The notes under the pieces were generated by a model. The model saw only the letters and a program-made list of their open reading frames with translations. It searched no databases and had not been told where the DNA came from. Shown here piece by piece: positions 46,697 to 58,959 of a stretch of 64,000 nt of DNA. The position numbers and the translations under genes were made by a program. The stretch lies in NCBI GenBank assembly GCA_027943335.1, contig BSBK01000526.1, forward strand, positions 432,501-496,500, given 5' to 3'. Position 1 is the first letter of the stretch. Each line of letters starts with the position of its first letter. The DNA is from Chamaecyparis obtusa (lineage: Eukaryota > Streptophyta > Pinopsida > Cupressales > Cupressaceae).

Positions 46697-49600
46697 TTAA
46701 CTTTTCTCAGCCTCAGCACTGGTGGTGGCATTAGCTGCTTTACGCATGGCTAACCACTCCTCAAAAGCTGCCACAAATCTCTCCAGCATCACTTTGTTTG
46801 GTGAAGAAAAAAGATCAAGCCTCTATTCCCAGACACATTTATAGTTTAGCAACTACTCCAGCTTGGTCTCCAATGTCTTTATTTTTTCCTCATCGATCAT
46901 TAGTAGTGACTACACCCGAGCTACAACTAAGAAATCATGTGCTACCATTTCTTTGGCATCTTTTAACCCTTGTGCTTCTTAGTGAAGGATTCCTTCATCT
47001 TGGCTGCATCAATTCCGGTCTTTACTTCACCCTTCGCCTTGTTATAAAGAAAATCTATATGGTTGCTAAGAACCTCTTCAACACAAGCTACTGCCTTCAG
47101 AATCTATCTCAATTCCTCGATACCTTGTTCAAATAGAGTACATTGCCACTCTTCATTAATCTTGGCTAAAAATAAGAGACTAGCATCGACATCAGGTACT
47201 ACCTTCTCAGATAAAAACTTGTCTATACCATAGACAAAAGCCTCATCCATGTTTCTTATCTCTATATCCAAACCATCCCTCTTTCCTTCCCAGAGTTTCA
47301 TACTAGCTTCGACAGCAGACACCAAAGAAGAAGACTTACCGGTTGAATCTTCATAGGCTTGTGCAAAATGGTTAACCATTTCACCAACCTCTCCCATCCA
47401 ATTGTATAATTCTTTAGAGAGAGATCTCTCTTTGTGTACCTGATCAAGGAATTTTTGATTATCTGGAGACTTGACATCCAGATTTAGGGGTACTATTGCC
47501 AAAGGCTGGGGAACAAAATTCTACAATTGCTGAATGTATTTTTCCATTTCACATAAAGCTTGTTTCAAATTTTCTTTATCTTCTACATCTTTTAGTACTT
47601 TATGGTTGATTTTCTTGTTTGCAAAATTTAGGATCTTCAAATCTGCTACCCTGGAAGACACTCCTATGTCTACTTTCTCCACACTAAAATCTTGTTTAGT
47701 GACCTTAGCATTAGTCTTGTCAGAGTTAGGCTTGAATATCTCGGCAACCCAATGACCTATATTTGGGTCTATATCTACCATAGACTCTGTCTTCAGCTTC
47801 TTTGTTCTTGGGGATTTTCTGAGATATTTTCTAACCAAGTCACCCATAGGAATTGAGGTAGGAATGATGTTCCTCTTCTTGTTCACAGACAAATCCATCC
47901 AGTTTGCAGTCTTAGGAGTTGTATTTTGTAAGGAAATATTGGTGCTTGGATTACTTGGATTGACTAGATCCTGTTGACCTGTACTTCCACTACCTCCTAC
48001 TGATATTGGGTCCATAGTTGATCCGTTGCCTCTTTTCAATATTTTGAACTACCTTACACTAGGCTCTTCAATGTCAGAATCAAGAACAATGCAGAAAGAA
48101 GGATCCACCTTCTCACCTCTTTTGCTTCTTTGCCTGGTAATCCTCACAGTGTCATCAAAAACCAACTCTGAATCTTCAATGTTAGGGATTTCTAGAGGGT
48201 CAGAGATACCTGCAAAAAGAAATGGTTCAATCTTATTAGTTAGGATAGGGGAAGATTCAATTTTTGGAGTCCTTGAACTCCTCATTCTCGATGCAGGGGT
48301 TTCTTGAATTTTCTTTCTTTGAGCTTTAAGCCATTTCTCTGTTCTCTGAAAAACCTCCTTAGTCAAATACTTTATATCTTCTTCTTCCCTTTCAAAAAAA
48401 TCAACTCTTCTAATCACCACTCCAGTGCTTGATGTTGTGCTTTCTGATTCTAATACATTCTCATCTTCATCCTTTATGTTTTCGATACTAAAAGGAAGTT
48501 TCAAAGAAGCAATTTGCTTAAGAGAAAATCTAGAGTGCATTCTCTTTGTAACCTCAATTTCATCCATGCAATCATCCCAAAAGTCTTCTAAGTCGAGCTG
48601 ATGAAAAAACATAGCATCTACCTTGAAATGGCTCTCCACAAAACCTTTTCTATCAAAGCAATTCCTTTCCTTATATGGTTGGAGGTTCATTTCTTTCAGC
48701 TCATTTATCAAGAAGGAAAAATCATGCATTAATCGGAATCTGTAATGCCCCAACTCTAGTGGGAAGAAAGCACCAATACCATGCTTAACCTTGTATTTCT
48801 TCTCCACCAACTATCTTCCTACCTCAAGTAGAATACACTTGTCCAAACAATACCTAGAAATTTTTAGGGGAGCATTACTAAAGCTTCCCACCCTCAAATA
48901 GCTAAAGGTAGGAACTGAATATAAAAACTTCAATAAATCTTCACAAATTCCATGGATTCTTTTGATATTCTACAATTAGGTTTTCCCCTCAGATCAAAGA
49001 CCAACTTGGACATAAAGGTATCTTGCACTTTCTTGAAACATGTGGGATTTCTTCCTTTTTTCAACAGGAGATGGTATTTTTAAATGGTCATACTACTATT
49101 CCACTCTTCATGTGGTAGACCATCCCAAATTCTACAAATGGCAAGGATATAAAAGAGGTAGAGGACATATAGAAACTTGAAATCAAGGTTGTCTGGGACA
49201 AACTTTCATGCAACTATTCGGCTATAATTTCCTCTGAATCAATAGCATTACCAACGTCTAGGATGGCCTGCACAAAAATGTACATCTAGTCCTCCCAGTT
49301 TGTGTCTATGGGATTACCTCTATCCATGTTTAACATTACTTTTATATCCCTTACTTCTCTAAATAGGTGATCTTTTCGGAGAGGTCTAGGTAGACGGGAA
49401 CCTCCTTTTTGTGGGTTTAACAGCCAGTCTCTAGCTATGTTATTTCTATATTCCCTCTTGTATTTTTTAGAGTCTTCTATAGCTTTATCTATACTCCAAT
49501 CCCCATTAACCTCTGATGGTGGGATATTAAAAGCAGTCATTATTACCTCTCTATTAATATTCACCAGGATTTCACCATTTTCTATGTTGATGCACCTCTC

Positions 49601-49852
49601 AGCTTTATTATACTTGTTAGGGCATTCTATCACTAGCTCTGGGCATGGAATTACTTCAGGGAAACCAACCGCTTCTAACAAACCACTCTCTACAATCCTG
49701 ACAGATATGGATTCATCAACTGTTTCCCTTAATCTTTACACAATTTCTCCTATATCATCATCCATTATCACCGTATCCATCATCTTTGGCAAACAACTAC
49801 TGATTGGGGAAAATTTATTTTCCTTTATGAATTTTACTTTGCAAGAAGACAT
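46697..49852 (-). pseudogene. LTR-encoded ORF of element F
   Basis: From ATG 49852 (MSSCKVKFIKENKF) to TAA 46697 a protein of about 1000 codons can be traced with a few stops and about three frameshifts (near 49205, between 49200 and 48810, and between 47104 and 46697). The N-terminal part has SGLLEAVGFPEVIPCPELVI and GDWSIDKAIEDSKKYKREY. The middle is Ser/Thr/Lys rich. The C-terminal part (47104-48039) is helical and ends EWLAMRKAANATTSAEAEKS. The same C-terminal half occurs in the upstream LTR (57702-58959), so it lies inside the LTR. I recognise no family. The spacing of hydrophobics is compatible with coiled coil. It has the same orientation as gag-pol. Confidence 0.65.
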
Positions 49853-50274
49853 ACTCAAACAAAATCTTGCAAGATTCTTACGAAGCCAACTCTTTTCTTT
49901 TAAAATGAATAAGCTTTAAGGAATTATAGAGCCAAGGTTGTTGTAGAACTCACCATTTTCGTACTTCTCAAAAATGTTACCTTATCACGCCAAGACATCT
50001 CCAGAAGATAAGTAGAGAAGAATGAAGAAATGAAAAGAGAGGGAAAATAAATACACACACACTTGCTTTGATTCCCATCAACTCATGTGAACTGCCATGC
50101 GATCAGTTTTTACATAGCAATAAATGTTAACAACCTGTTATACACACTTCTCTTGAATAATAAAATCCCATGAGCTGAGTTGGCACCACTCCTTCGATCA
50201 CATCAATCATTTCATTGTCAGTATGTAAAGATTTGGCTCGCGGCTTATATCTGGGTATTATTACATCTCAAAAT

Positions 50275-50645
50275 TTGATCCTTGAACCATATTGGTTGGG
50301 TTCAAAGTACATGATTCATGATGTTTTAATTAATATGCACACTTGACACAACTATGGTGGGCCCCTAGGAAATCTATAAAGAGCTCAGAGATTTATGAAT
50401 CATGATACTAAAACTTTGACTTGGGAGACTTTTAATGCAAAGTTGTCGAAGTGCAGATTTAAATGTGAACCTTGAACCATAAAGGTTTGGGTTCAAAGTT
50501 CAAATTTTTTTCTAACATTTACAAATGAACACATGACCGTGATGGAAAAATCTTTTATTACCAAGATGCTAACAATACATGATGCTTTTGGCGAAATGCA
50601 TATTGAACTTTGAACCTTGAACCGTAAAGGTTGAAGTTCAAATTT
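50275..50645. repeat. Three TTGAACC...GGTTCAA hairpin motifs in element F LTR
   Basis: CCTTGAACCATATTGG, CCTTGAACCATAAAGG and CCTTGAACCGTAAAGG lie at about 50279, 50470 and 50615. The first two are followed by GGGTTCAAAGT, giving an inverted repeat TTGAACC/GGTTCAA; the third has GAAGTTCAA instead. Spacing is about 190 and 145 bp. Confidence 0.7.
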
Positions 50646-50879
50646 CAAGATTCAATTTACAACTTAAACTTAGACAAAGATTGGAAATTGCCACATATGA
50701 ATAAGATGAAATTTATTCTACTAGCAACAGGTGGCTCTGACTGGGGATTAGGACTGTGAAGGACTAAACAATGAATCCAAGCTCTCTAGTTTCGCACTAA
50801 GCTAAAAGGAAACACAGGCAACTAACCTACAACACAACAAAAACTTATATACAAAGGGCTACTGAACTTAATTACAATT

Positions 50880-52219
50880 CCTAAAGCTTTAGATCTTGCA
50901 TGTTTTAAGATAAGGGCATTTATGTTCCATCCGCATACCTGAGCTTGAAAGAATTATGTCCTAACACTTGACTAATTTCAAAAGGCCCCTTCCAAAGGGA
51001 CTCAAATTTACTGTGAGCACCTCGGGGCTCTCTCCTTTTATCCCATAGTAGCACTCTGTTATTCTCCATGAACTTCCTGGACCTATCCCACCTATCAAAA
51101 ATCTTCACTCGGGATTGATGCAACGCTATGCGATTTACCATTTCTTCTCTTTTTTCTTGGATCTTTCTTAGGTACATGATCCTTTTATCCAACCCATCAG
51201 AAAAGGTTTGGTCTTCAATCACCTTTTGCAATTTTATTGCTGCAAGCTCCAGAGGTAGTGAGAGTTGAGCTTCTACTCCATAGACTAGTTCAAATGGAGT
51301 CATACCTATAGCCCTCTTAGGAGAAGTATGATCAGCCCAAAGAGCTTCAAACAATCTTTTGTGCCAGTCTTTGGAATTTTCACTCACTAACTTTTTCATA
51401 ATATTGATCAAGTTTTTATTGGTAGATTCCACTTGCCCATTTCCTTGAGGAAAGTAATCAGATGAATGTGCTAATTGAATCCTATTGTCATAACAGAAAA
51501 TTTGCATCTCTTGAGAAGAGAAGTTATGTGCATTATCAGCAATAATCTTTGCAAGAACACCAAATCTGACCAAAATATTCTCTTTCAAGAAAGAATAGAC
51601 CACCTCAGTAGTAGTTTTTTCTCACCGCAACAGCCTCTACCCATTTAGTAAAATAGTCCGTAGTTGTTAAAATATGGTTGTGTCCAACACTTGATGGGGG
51701 GTTTATTGGTCCTATGAAATCTAAACCCCATTGTTTGAATGGCTCTTCAATTATCACTGGCCTTAAGGGAAAAGCAGCTAAATATGGCTTATTAGAAAAT
51801 AGCTTGCATTTCTTGCATTGTGCTATCCATTTATATGTGTCTTTAAACATTCTAGGCTAGTGATAGTAGTTCCTTAAAATTTTGAAAGTTGTTACCGTTG
51901 ATGAGAAGTGTTCACCACATACTTCACTGTGAAAGGACTAAAGCAACTTCTTCTGCTGGTCCTCATCTACACACATGAGAAACATTCCATCCAAACCTCT
52001 TTTATATAGAATATCATCTACTATGACATATTTGGTTTCTTTAAGCTTCAAATTTCTCTGCTCCTTTGTTGTAAGATGAGTTGGACACTCTCTATAGGTG
52101 AGATAATAGGCAACATATGAGAACCATGTATCTTTCAATCCTATAAATAAGGATAAAGGGATGTCACCTTCAGAAGCCACATCATTTTCTGTGATCAATT
52201 TGCACAAGCCCTAGCCCCT
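50880..52219 (-). pseudogene. pol: Element F integrase
   Basis: Zinc-binding HHCC region: FHSEVCGEH, then IAQCKKCKLF. DDE core: Asp in TTTDYFTKWVEA, Asp in KIIADNAHNF (usually D-N-G), Glu in YFPQGNGQVESTNK. The C-terminal part has RRVLLWDKRREPRG-like basic residues, LWKGPFEISQV and LRYADGT. A frameshift at about 51604 splits the DDE core and TAA codons occur near 51937. It inserts cDNA into the genome. Confidence 0.9.
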
Positions 52220-52727
52220 AACCAATTTGGTAGGTTTGATATCTAAATAAAACTCTTGAACTTTAGCCACCCAATTGGCTCTTTTATTCATGGACACCTC
52301 CTATTGAGTTAGGATACTCTTAACAATAGAACTTGGAACATATACAATGGAATGAGAATGTAGAATGTAATACCAAAACTACTTGATAGCTTTAACCACT
52401 GCATAAGCCTACTTTTATGTGGGTGAATACTTTAATTCATGATTCTTTAAAGGAACACTCATAAAGGAAATGTGAACCTCCTCGGCAGCTTCATTCTTCT
52501 ATAACAAAACACCTGACATAGTGTTCTCAGATGCATAACAATGTATCACAAAGTCTTTCTGAAAATCTAGATGAGCAAGGATTGGGGATTGTGCAATTCC
52601 TTCTTTAAGCTCATCAAAAGACTTCTTAGCCTCATCATTCCATCTAAAGGTCTCCTTCTCACTTAACAAGTTCACCATGGGTCTAGTTGTTTCTAAAAAA
52701 TATGGCACAAATCTCCTAAGAAAGTTG
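52220..52727 (-). pseudogene. pol: Element F RNase H (retroelement type)
   Basis: Connection block PYFLETTRPMVNLLSEKETFRWN, then DFVIHCYASENTMSGVLL, where Asp of the usual Y-x-D/S-A-S is replaced or shifted. Several stops follow. It lies in frame with RT, between RT and integrase. Confidence 0.8.
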
Positions 52728-52729
52728 TT

Positions 52730-53640
52730 TTACCCAAAGAAAGACCTTATTCCACTTCTATGAGATGGAAAACACAGTTGTTGAATCACCCACACCCTCT
52801 CAGGATCTATTGCAATTCCCTTTTCTGACACCATGTGACCTAACAATTTTCCCTCAGTCACACAGAAAATGGATTTCTTGGGATTTAAAGATATCCCTTG
52901 GTTCCTACATTCTTGGAGAATGAGCTTCAAATCTTTAGGATGCTTCTTCCTTCTACGGGAGAAGATAGTCATATCATCAAGGTACACCATGATCACTTTA
53001 TTCATAAGATGACTGAAGGAAGAAGTCATGGCCCACTGGAATGTTGCCCCTGCATTGATCAAGCCGAATGGCATTCGATTATATGAAAACATACCCCAAG
53101 GGGTAGTGAATGTCATTTTGTGTCAGTCCTCAAGGGCCACACTAATTTGGTTGTGCCCTAAGAACGTGTCCAACATTGACATCATTTTAGACCCTGCCAC
53201 CATCTAAAGAATATGGTCCATATTAGGGAGAGCAAAGTTATCCTTCAAACTTGACTGATTAAGATTCCTGAAATCAATGCAAATTCAAATTTCCCCATTC
53301 TTCTTGCAAATAGGTACTATATTTTCTACCCAGGTAGAATGATGGATTGGGTAAATTATTTTATCTTTAAGCATTTTATCTACCTCTCGTAAAATAGCAT
53401 CAGCCACTCTTGGGTTATAATTTCTCAATTTCTGCCTAAAGGGTTTAGCTCTCGGTTTCAGGGGAATGTGATGCTGGAATTTTCCCTTTCTAAAATCCTT
53501 CAAATCTTCATACAACCATGCAAACACATCTATGAACTCCCTCAATAATTTTGTGAATACCTCTTTCTTGGTAGGGCTGCAGCATGTACCTAAGTTAACA
53601 AGCTTAGGATCTTCATTACTCCCAATATTAATTTTCTCAT
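52730..53640 (-). pseudogene. pol: Element F reverse transcriptase
   Basis: FAWLYEDLKDFRKGKFQHHI, KPFRQKLRNYNPRVA and VENIVPICKKNGEI (53285-53545) open the domain. FTTPWGMFSYNRMPFGLINAGATF and the catalytic YLDD at about 52973-52984 follow, then LNPKKSIFCVTEGKLLGHMVS. The whole domain is one frame with stops at 53282-53284 and 52727-52729 and a few between. Confidence 0.93.
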
Positions 53641-53650
53641 AACTAGCAGA

Positions 53651-54360
53651 CTATTCTTCTTTTGTCCCATTAGCATGGCCCAAAAAGCAATCTTTGCAAT
53701 CAAACAAATTTTCCATAGTTACAAGACCTTTAGGAATATGATTTCCTTTTAATTGAATAACATATTTTCCCTTTTCAACCTCCTCATTAGCACAGAACTC
53801 TTGGCATTTAGATTTCGATCCTTCAAAAAAGATAGAGGAAAACTTTTCCATACCCTGAAGAAAAGACAACACATGAGCATCATCACTGAAGACTTGCCAA
53901 GAATCAGCATTGTCTAGTACATTAGGTCGATGAATGAGCTCAATGGTATATTGATCATTGTCAAATTTAGGATGAGGAATTAACAGCGTTGTAGAACCGG
54001 CTAGGGCATCTACTCTGGAGTTTTGTACTCTAGGTATGGACTCAATTGAAAATGCCTCAAATCCTTCAACCTCATCCCAGACTCTATTCTTGTAGTGCTT
54101 CATTCTGTCATTCCTCACTGCATATTTTCCTCTTACTTGTTTCACAATTAACTCAGCATCTCCTTTTTCTTTAAGAATTTTAATGCCTTTTCTTTTTTCT
54201 TCTTGAATCCCAAGTAACAGAGCTTCATACTCTACAGTATTGTTAGTGTTCTCAAATTCAAGCTTGTAGGCAAAAGGGAATTTTTCCTTAGTTGGAGATA
54301 TCAATACCACCCTAGCACCTAACTAGTAGATGAACAGCTCCCATCAAATTCTAAGGTCCA
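53651..54360 (-). pseudogene. pol: Element F archaeal-type RNase H, upstream of RT
   Basis: LEFDGSCSSTS (first Asp, about 54350) is separated by an indel and TAG at 54319 from VVLISPTKEKFPF. Glu is in TNNTVEYEALLLGI, Asp in LKEKGDAELIVKQ, and the last Asp in QNSRVDALAGS, so all four catalytic residues survive. The domain is the same type as that of element A (15660-16070) but lies between protease and RT, with the typical RNase H still present after RT. Confidence 0.88.
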
Positions 54361-55467
54361 CAGCTCCTCATTATCAAGATATTTTTCATTCATGACATCA
54401 AAATCTAGCATGATCAAATAGTTAGAGAAATCAGTTTCCTGGTACAAGATGTGAGACTTAGGATCATCTAAGGGAAAAATAGTGTACTTGCACTTAGTCT
54501 TAGGTAAAAGAGTAACCTTCTTATCCCCAATGGGGACAATAGCCTGAGACCAATCTAATTTGATCTCTCCACCTAGATCTCTACAAAAGGTTCTGTTCAA
54601 AAGCATACCATAACTAGTTGGTATGTCAACAACCAAGATGGTCAACTTGAACCTTTTGTCAGGGAAAGCTACTAACGCAACTTGGGCATCTTTGATTTGG
54701 CCAATCAAAGGAACTTGCTTAGAATCCATGGAGTAGCACCTACCAAAAGTTTTGGTTAAAGGAAAATCAAGGGCTTTTGCTACTGAAGAGGGCATGATGT
54801 TATCAGAAGCTCCAGAATCTATGATAAAATTACTAAGCTTATGACCATGGATGAAAAATGACACATAAAAAGGCTCAATTTTCCCTATTACAGGAGTAGA
54901 TTCTAGGGATTTGAGATTGATGATGGGTTCTTTAACTTTGGGTTGTTTAATATTTGGGTCAGTATGGATTTCACTAGTGGATACAGTGTTCATCTTATTG
55001 GAATACATGACAGGAGAGGAATCTTTCACATAAGCAACCAAGTTATCTAATTCACTGAGTTTTGATTTCAAATATTCAATAGGGGATATTTGGATTTTAG
55101 ATGATTTACAGAATTCTATGAAATCAAAAGTTGGTTCCGGATCTGACCTTTTAAGGATTTTAATCCTTGCTGATTCACTCCCTAGAGTCTTTGTGTTGCT
55201 ACCAGCCTGACTCATTGGTTCTTTATCCTTCTTGCCTTGGAAAAGAGATGAAGCACGGCTATTGATTTTTCCACCTTTTTGACCTCGTGTAAGCATCAAA
55301 CATGAAGGTTCCTCTAGAGTTGTAATAATGTCACCACCTCGGTCTAAATCAAATTCATACTCAAGATAGTAACTCATGGAGTTGCCAGGTCCTCTAGAGT
55401 TATCTTCATTGCCAAGGATTTCCACAATGGTTTCTTTGTTGGCCTCCATTTTCTTGTACCGCACCAT
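54361..55467 (-). pseudogene. pro: Element F protease region
   Basis: The aspartic protease active site reads FIIDSGASDNIMPSS near 54815, followed by SYGMLLNRTFCRDLGGEI near 54600, typical of gypsy protease. The frame is open from 55467 to the TAG at 54319. Upstream (55467-55100) is a hydrophilic linker. The protease would release mature Gag and Pol proteins. Confidence 0.9.
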
Positions 55468-56892
55468 CTCAAGACAAGAATCACCATCATGCTCATCAAT
55501 TAAGTGAAAGATACACGTGTTACTTTTAGTGGGAGGTGCTTCAATTTGAAGTCAAGGCTAATGTGTTAAAGTATTTGACTACTTTGAAAAATTTTCCGTT
55601 CCTTGGTTTCCATACCTCCTAGGCATATCTTGATAAGGAACAGGTGTAGCTTTTGGTAATTGCATTTTTAGGGTAATCATATCATTGACCAGTCTCTGAA
55701 CAACATGATCAGAAGATCCATATGTAGAAGTCTGATTATTAGGAGTCTAAACCTCTCTTCTCCATTTACCAGTAGTAATCATGTCATCTTCAAGCTCTAC
55801 TGCTAATGCTTGGGCAACTGCTAGGTCTGCTACTCTTCATCATCTAAGATGGAAGTTGATATCTGGAGGCATAGCATTTACAAAGAATCCCTTTCTATTC
55901 TCATCACTAGGATGATGAGCATTTGGAATCTACTGCAAGAGCTTATTAAATTTAGTAACAAATTCCTGCATGGGTTCATGCATCTCCTTCTTTAATTGAG
56001 AGAGCTGCAACAATAAGGAGTGTTCATCATCACCTACTTTGAAGTGAGCTAGAAAATTTGTTCTCATACCATTCCAAGTTGTTATTGGCCCATTGGGAAA
56101 ATGATGAAACCAATCTGTAGCGGTTTCAATCAAAGTCTAAACAAAAAGATGGTTTCCACATCTTTTGTACCCATGCCTATAACACTACATGCGGTATTGA
56201 AATCATTACTATGGTCACTTGGGGAAACTTTTCCATCACCATTGAATTTGGGTAGAACCTCTCTAGCCCCTTTGGGTAAAGCTTGTAGGTTAAAATTTGT
56301 TAGATCCAGAGGACCAACCTAAGCACCCCATGGCTGATTTAGGGCCATGATTGGTAGAGAAAAATTTAGAGTCTGAGGATTAAAAAGAGATGGGACTAAT
56401 GTGCCAGATAATGTAAGGGCCTGGAAACCAGAAATGGGTGTGGTAGACTTGGTACGTGAGGATGCTCTACTAGTTGTTTGGGTCTTTCTTCTCACATAGA
56501 TATTGGGGTTTAAATTCAATCGCTCAAGGGCTTCAAAATCTTCATCAACCAATCTCTTTGTTTTATCCTCTCTAGTATACCTCTTTTCTACTAGCTTACT
56601 AATTGAAACTGAAATAGAGGTATAGATAAACAAAAACCTATCCTCAAGGCCTTTGAGCATCTCTATCCACTATGGTGGCTTATTGGGCTATAGGTAAACC
56701 TCTCATCCACTCTCCAATTTCCTCTTCTTCTTCGATCACTAACCTCACTTGTTGATGACCACTTGTCAATTTCCAAGCCATTGCATTAAGATCAGCTATA
56801 ATGTCTTCTTGGGTGTCTTAGAAGTTAAGGTTAGGTTGTAACACTGGGAGAAGTTCTTGCTGACTAGGTACTCTATTAGCAGGTATTACCAT
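55468..56892 (-). pseudogene. gag: Element F gag
   Basis: The likely start is ATG 56892 (MVIPANRVPSQQELLPVLQ), about 45 bp after the primer-binding site. A capsid block is seen at 55930-56133: ATDWFHHFPNGPITTWNGM and FLAHFKVGDDEHSLLLQLSQ, the usual plant gag core. A CCHC-like CIFHLIDEHDGDSC lies near 55500. Frames change at least once (near 56660), and TAA/TAG/TGA stops occur. Confidence 0.85.
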
Positions 56893-56938
56893 AATTGATC
56901 ATTCAAATAAAATTTTAAACCCTGGTCTACTCATTAGA

Positions 56939-56957
56939 CTCCTCAGTAGAGTCACCA
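56939..56957 (-). other. Primer-binding site of element F
   Basis: The minus strand reads TGGTGACTCTACTGAGGAG six bases from the LTR end. The initial TGG and its position support a primer-binding site. tRNA not identified. Confidence 0.75.
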
Positions 56958-56963
56958 AAAATA

Positions 56964-58959
56964 TGTTGGTATACAGATTTTCCTTCTTACTAAAATTATA
57001 TCAATCTACTAACACTCTTGCCTAAAATGAAGGAAAAACTAACACAACAGTTGAGCTAGTCACTCATGACTAAACTCTCTACAATCAAAGGAGCAGCTAA
57101 CTTATATAAAGTTCAGTCTTGACAATCCATTTATTTGAAAAGAATGAAAAATAGTAAAAATAATGTGTAATTTTGACCTGAAAGTATGAAAGGCTTTTCA
57201 ATTCCTCATATAAAATGACTTTAAAAGATTCAAATTCTGAGAAAGATCCACACTCATCGAAGCCAACTAACTAGGATTGCAAAGGAAATACTCTCAGCAA
57301 GATCGATTCAACATATACTAAAATAAAAATGAAGAATGGAGAGATGTTCTTGAAACACACATAGATTACAACAACATGAAATTAATTCCAACTGAAACCA
57401 ACATACATGTAATAAAAAGACCAACTGATCTGAGAAAGATACTATTATTTTCTTTATATATCAACTGATACTATATCATATGTTTCAATTCAAAACAAAA
57501 CTATTCATTGAAAGTACTTACAGTAAATATTAAACTATTAAGTTTCTGCCACCAAAGAACCGACCCTTGCAAGGTCCTTCAAAAATTAATTTATAGCCAC
57601 ACAGGTCATAATCAGTTTTGTAACTAAAAAGTTTATCTTTGGAAAATAAAACTAACACCCTAAACTTCTTGGAAATGCTTTGTCAAAGACTAAATAACTG
57701 ATTAACTTTTCTCAGCCTCAGCACTAGTGGTGGCATTAGTTTCTTTGCACATGGCTGACCACTCCTCAAAAGTTGTCGTGAATCTCTCTAGCATCACTTT
57801 GTTTGGTAAAGAAACAAGATCAAGCCTCTGTTCCCAAACATATTTATAGTTCAGCAACTACTCCAGCTTGGTCTCCAATGTCTTTATCTGTTCCTCACCG
57901 ATCATTATCAGTGACTGCACCCAGGCTACAATTGAGAAATCACATGCTACGATTTCTTTGGCATCTTTTAACCCTATGCCTTCTCAACGAAGGATTCCTT
58001 CATCTTGGCTACATCAATTTCGATCTTTACTTCACCCTTCGCTAAGTTATAAAGATAGTCTATATGGTTGCTAAGAACCTCTTCAACACAAGCTACTGCC
58101 TTCAGAATCTATCCTGATTCCTTGATACCTTGTTCAAATAGAGTACATCACCACTCTTCATTAATCTTAGCTACAAATAAGAGACTAGCATTGACATCAG
58201 GTACTACCTTCTCAAATAAAAACTTGTCTATACCATAGACAAAAGCCTCATCCATGTTGCTTATCTCTATATCCAAACCATCCCTCTTTCCTTCCTAGAG
58301 TTTCATACTAGCTTCAACAGAAAATACCAGAGAAGAAGACTTACTGGTTGAATCTTCATAGGGTTGTGCAAAATGGTTAACCATTTCACCAACCTCTCCC
58401 ATCCAATTGTAGAATTCTTTAGAGAGAGATCTCTCTTTGTGTACCTGATCAAGGAATTTTTTATTATCTGGAGACTTGACATCCAGATTTAGAGGTACTA
58501 TTTCCAAAGGTTGGGGAATAGAATTTTGCAACTGCTGAATGTATTTTTCCATTTCACATAAAGCTTGTTTCAATTTTTCTTTATCTTCTGCATCTTTCAG
58601 TACTCTGTGGTTGATTTTCTTGTTTGCAGAATTTAGGATCTTCAAATCTGCTACCCTGGAAGACACTCCTAAGTCTACTTTCTCCACACTGAAATCTTGT
58701 TTAGTGACCTCGGCATTAGTCTTGTTAGAGTTAGGCTTGAATATCTCAACAACCCAATGACTGGTATTTGGGTCTATATCTACCATACACTCTGTCTTCG
58801 ACTTCTTTGTTCTTGGGGATTTTTTGAGATATTTGCTAACCAAGTCACCACAGGAATTGAGGTAGGAACGATGTTCCTCTTCTTGTTCATAGACAAATCC
58901 ATCTAGTTTGGAGTCTTAGGAGTTGTATTTTGTAAGGAAATATTGGTGCTTGGATTACT
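56964..58959 (-). repeat. 5' LTR of element F, truncated
   Basis: This matches 45957-47971 and then similarity stops abruptly at 58959. It contains the C-terminal half of the LTR ORF (57702-58959, with its stop TAA at 57702-57704) and the TATA box at 57101-57108. Confidence 0.88.
57702..58959 (-). pseudogene. Second copy of LTR-encoded ORF, C-terminal half
   Basis: 58295-58843 is the clearest stretch and is collinear with 47104-47870, with substitutions spread across it. It includes LKILNSANKKINHRVLKDAE and SLSKEFYNWMGEVGEMVNHF. Its start is lost at the break at 58959. Confidence 0.75.

Larger units (their letters stand above)
45957..50729 (-). repeat. 3' LTR of element F, about 4.8 kb
   Basis: The left end TGTTGGTCTACA is certain because it matches 56964, which abuts the primer-binding site. 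The right end is placed at CAACA 50725-50729 as the inverted match of TGTTG, but no clear polypurine tract follows, so it may be off by up to about 200 bp. It contains an ORF (46697-49852), three hairpin-like motifs in its upstream part, and a TATA box near its downstream end. Confidence 0.65.
45957..58959 (-). mobile_element. Element F: Tat-like Ty3/gypsy retrotransposon with giant ORF-bearing LTR
   Basis: On the minus strand: upstream LTR (58959 to 56964, cut short), primer-binding site, gag, protease, archaeal-type RNase H, RT, RNase H, integrase, downstream LTR (about 50729 to 45957). The LTR copies differ at about 8% by eye over the first 350 bp, so F is older than A or B. Frames are broken by stops and a few indels. 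The five bases left of it are CTTAG. The matching duplicate would lie beyond the broken right LTR. Confidence 0.85.
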
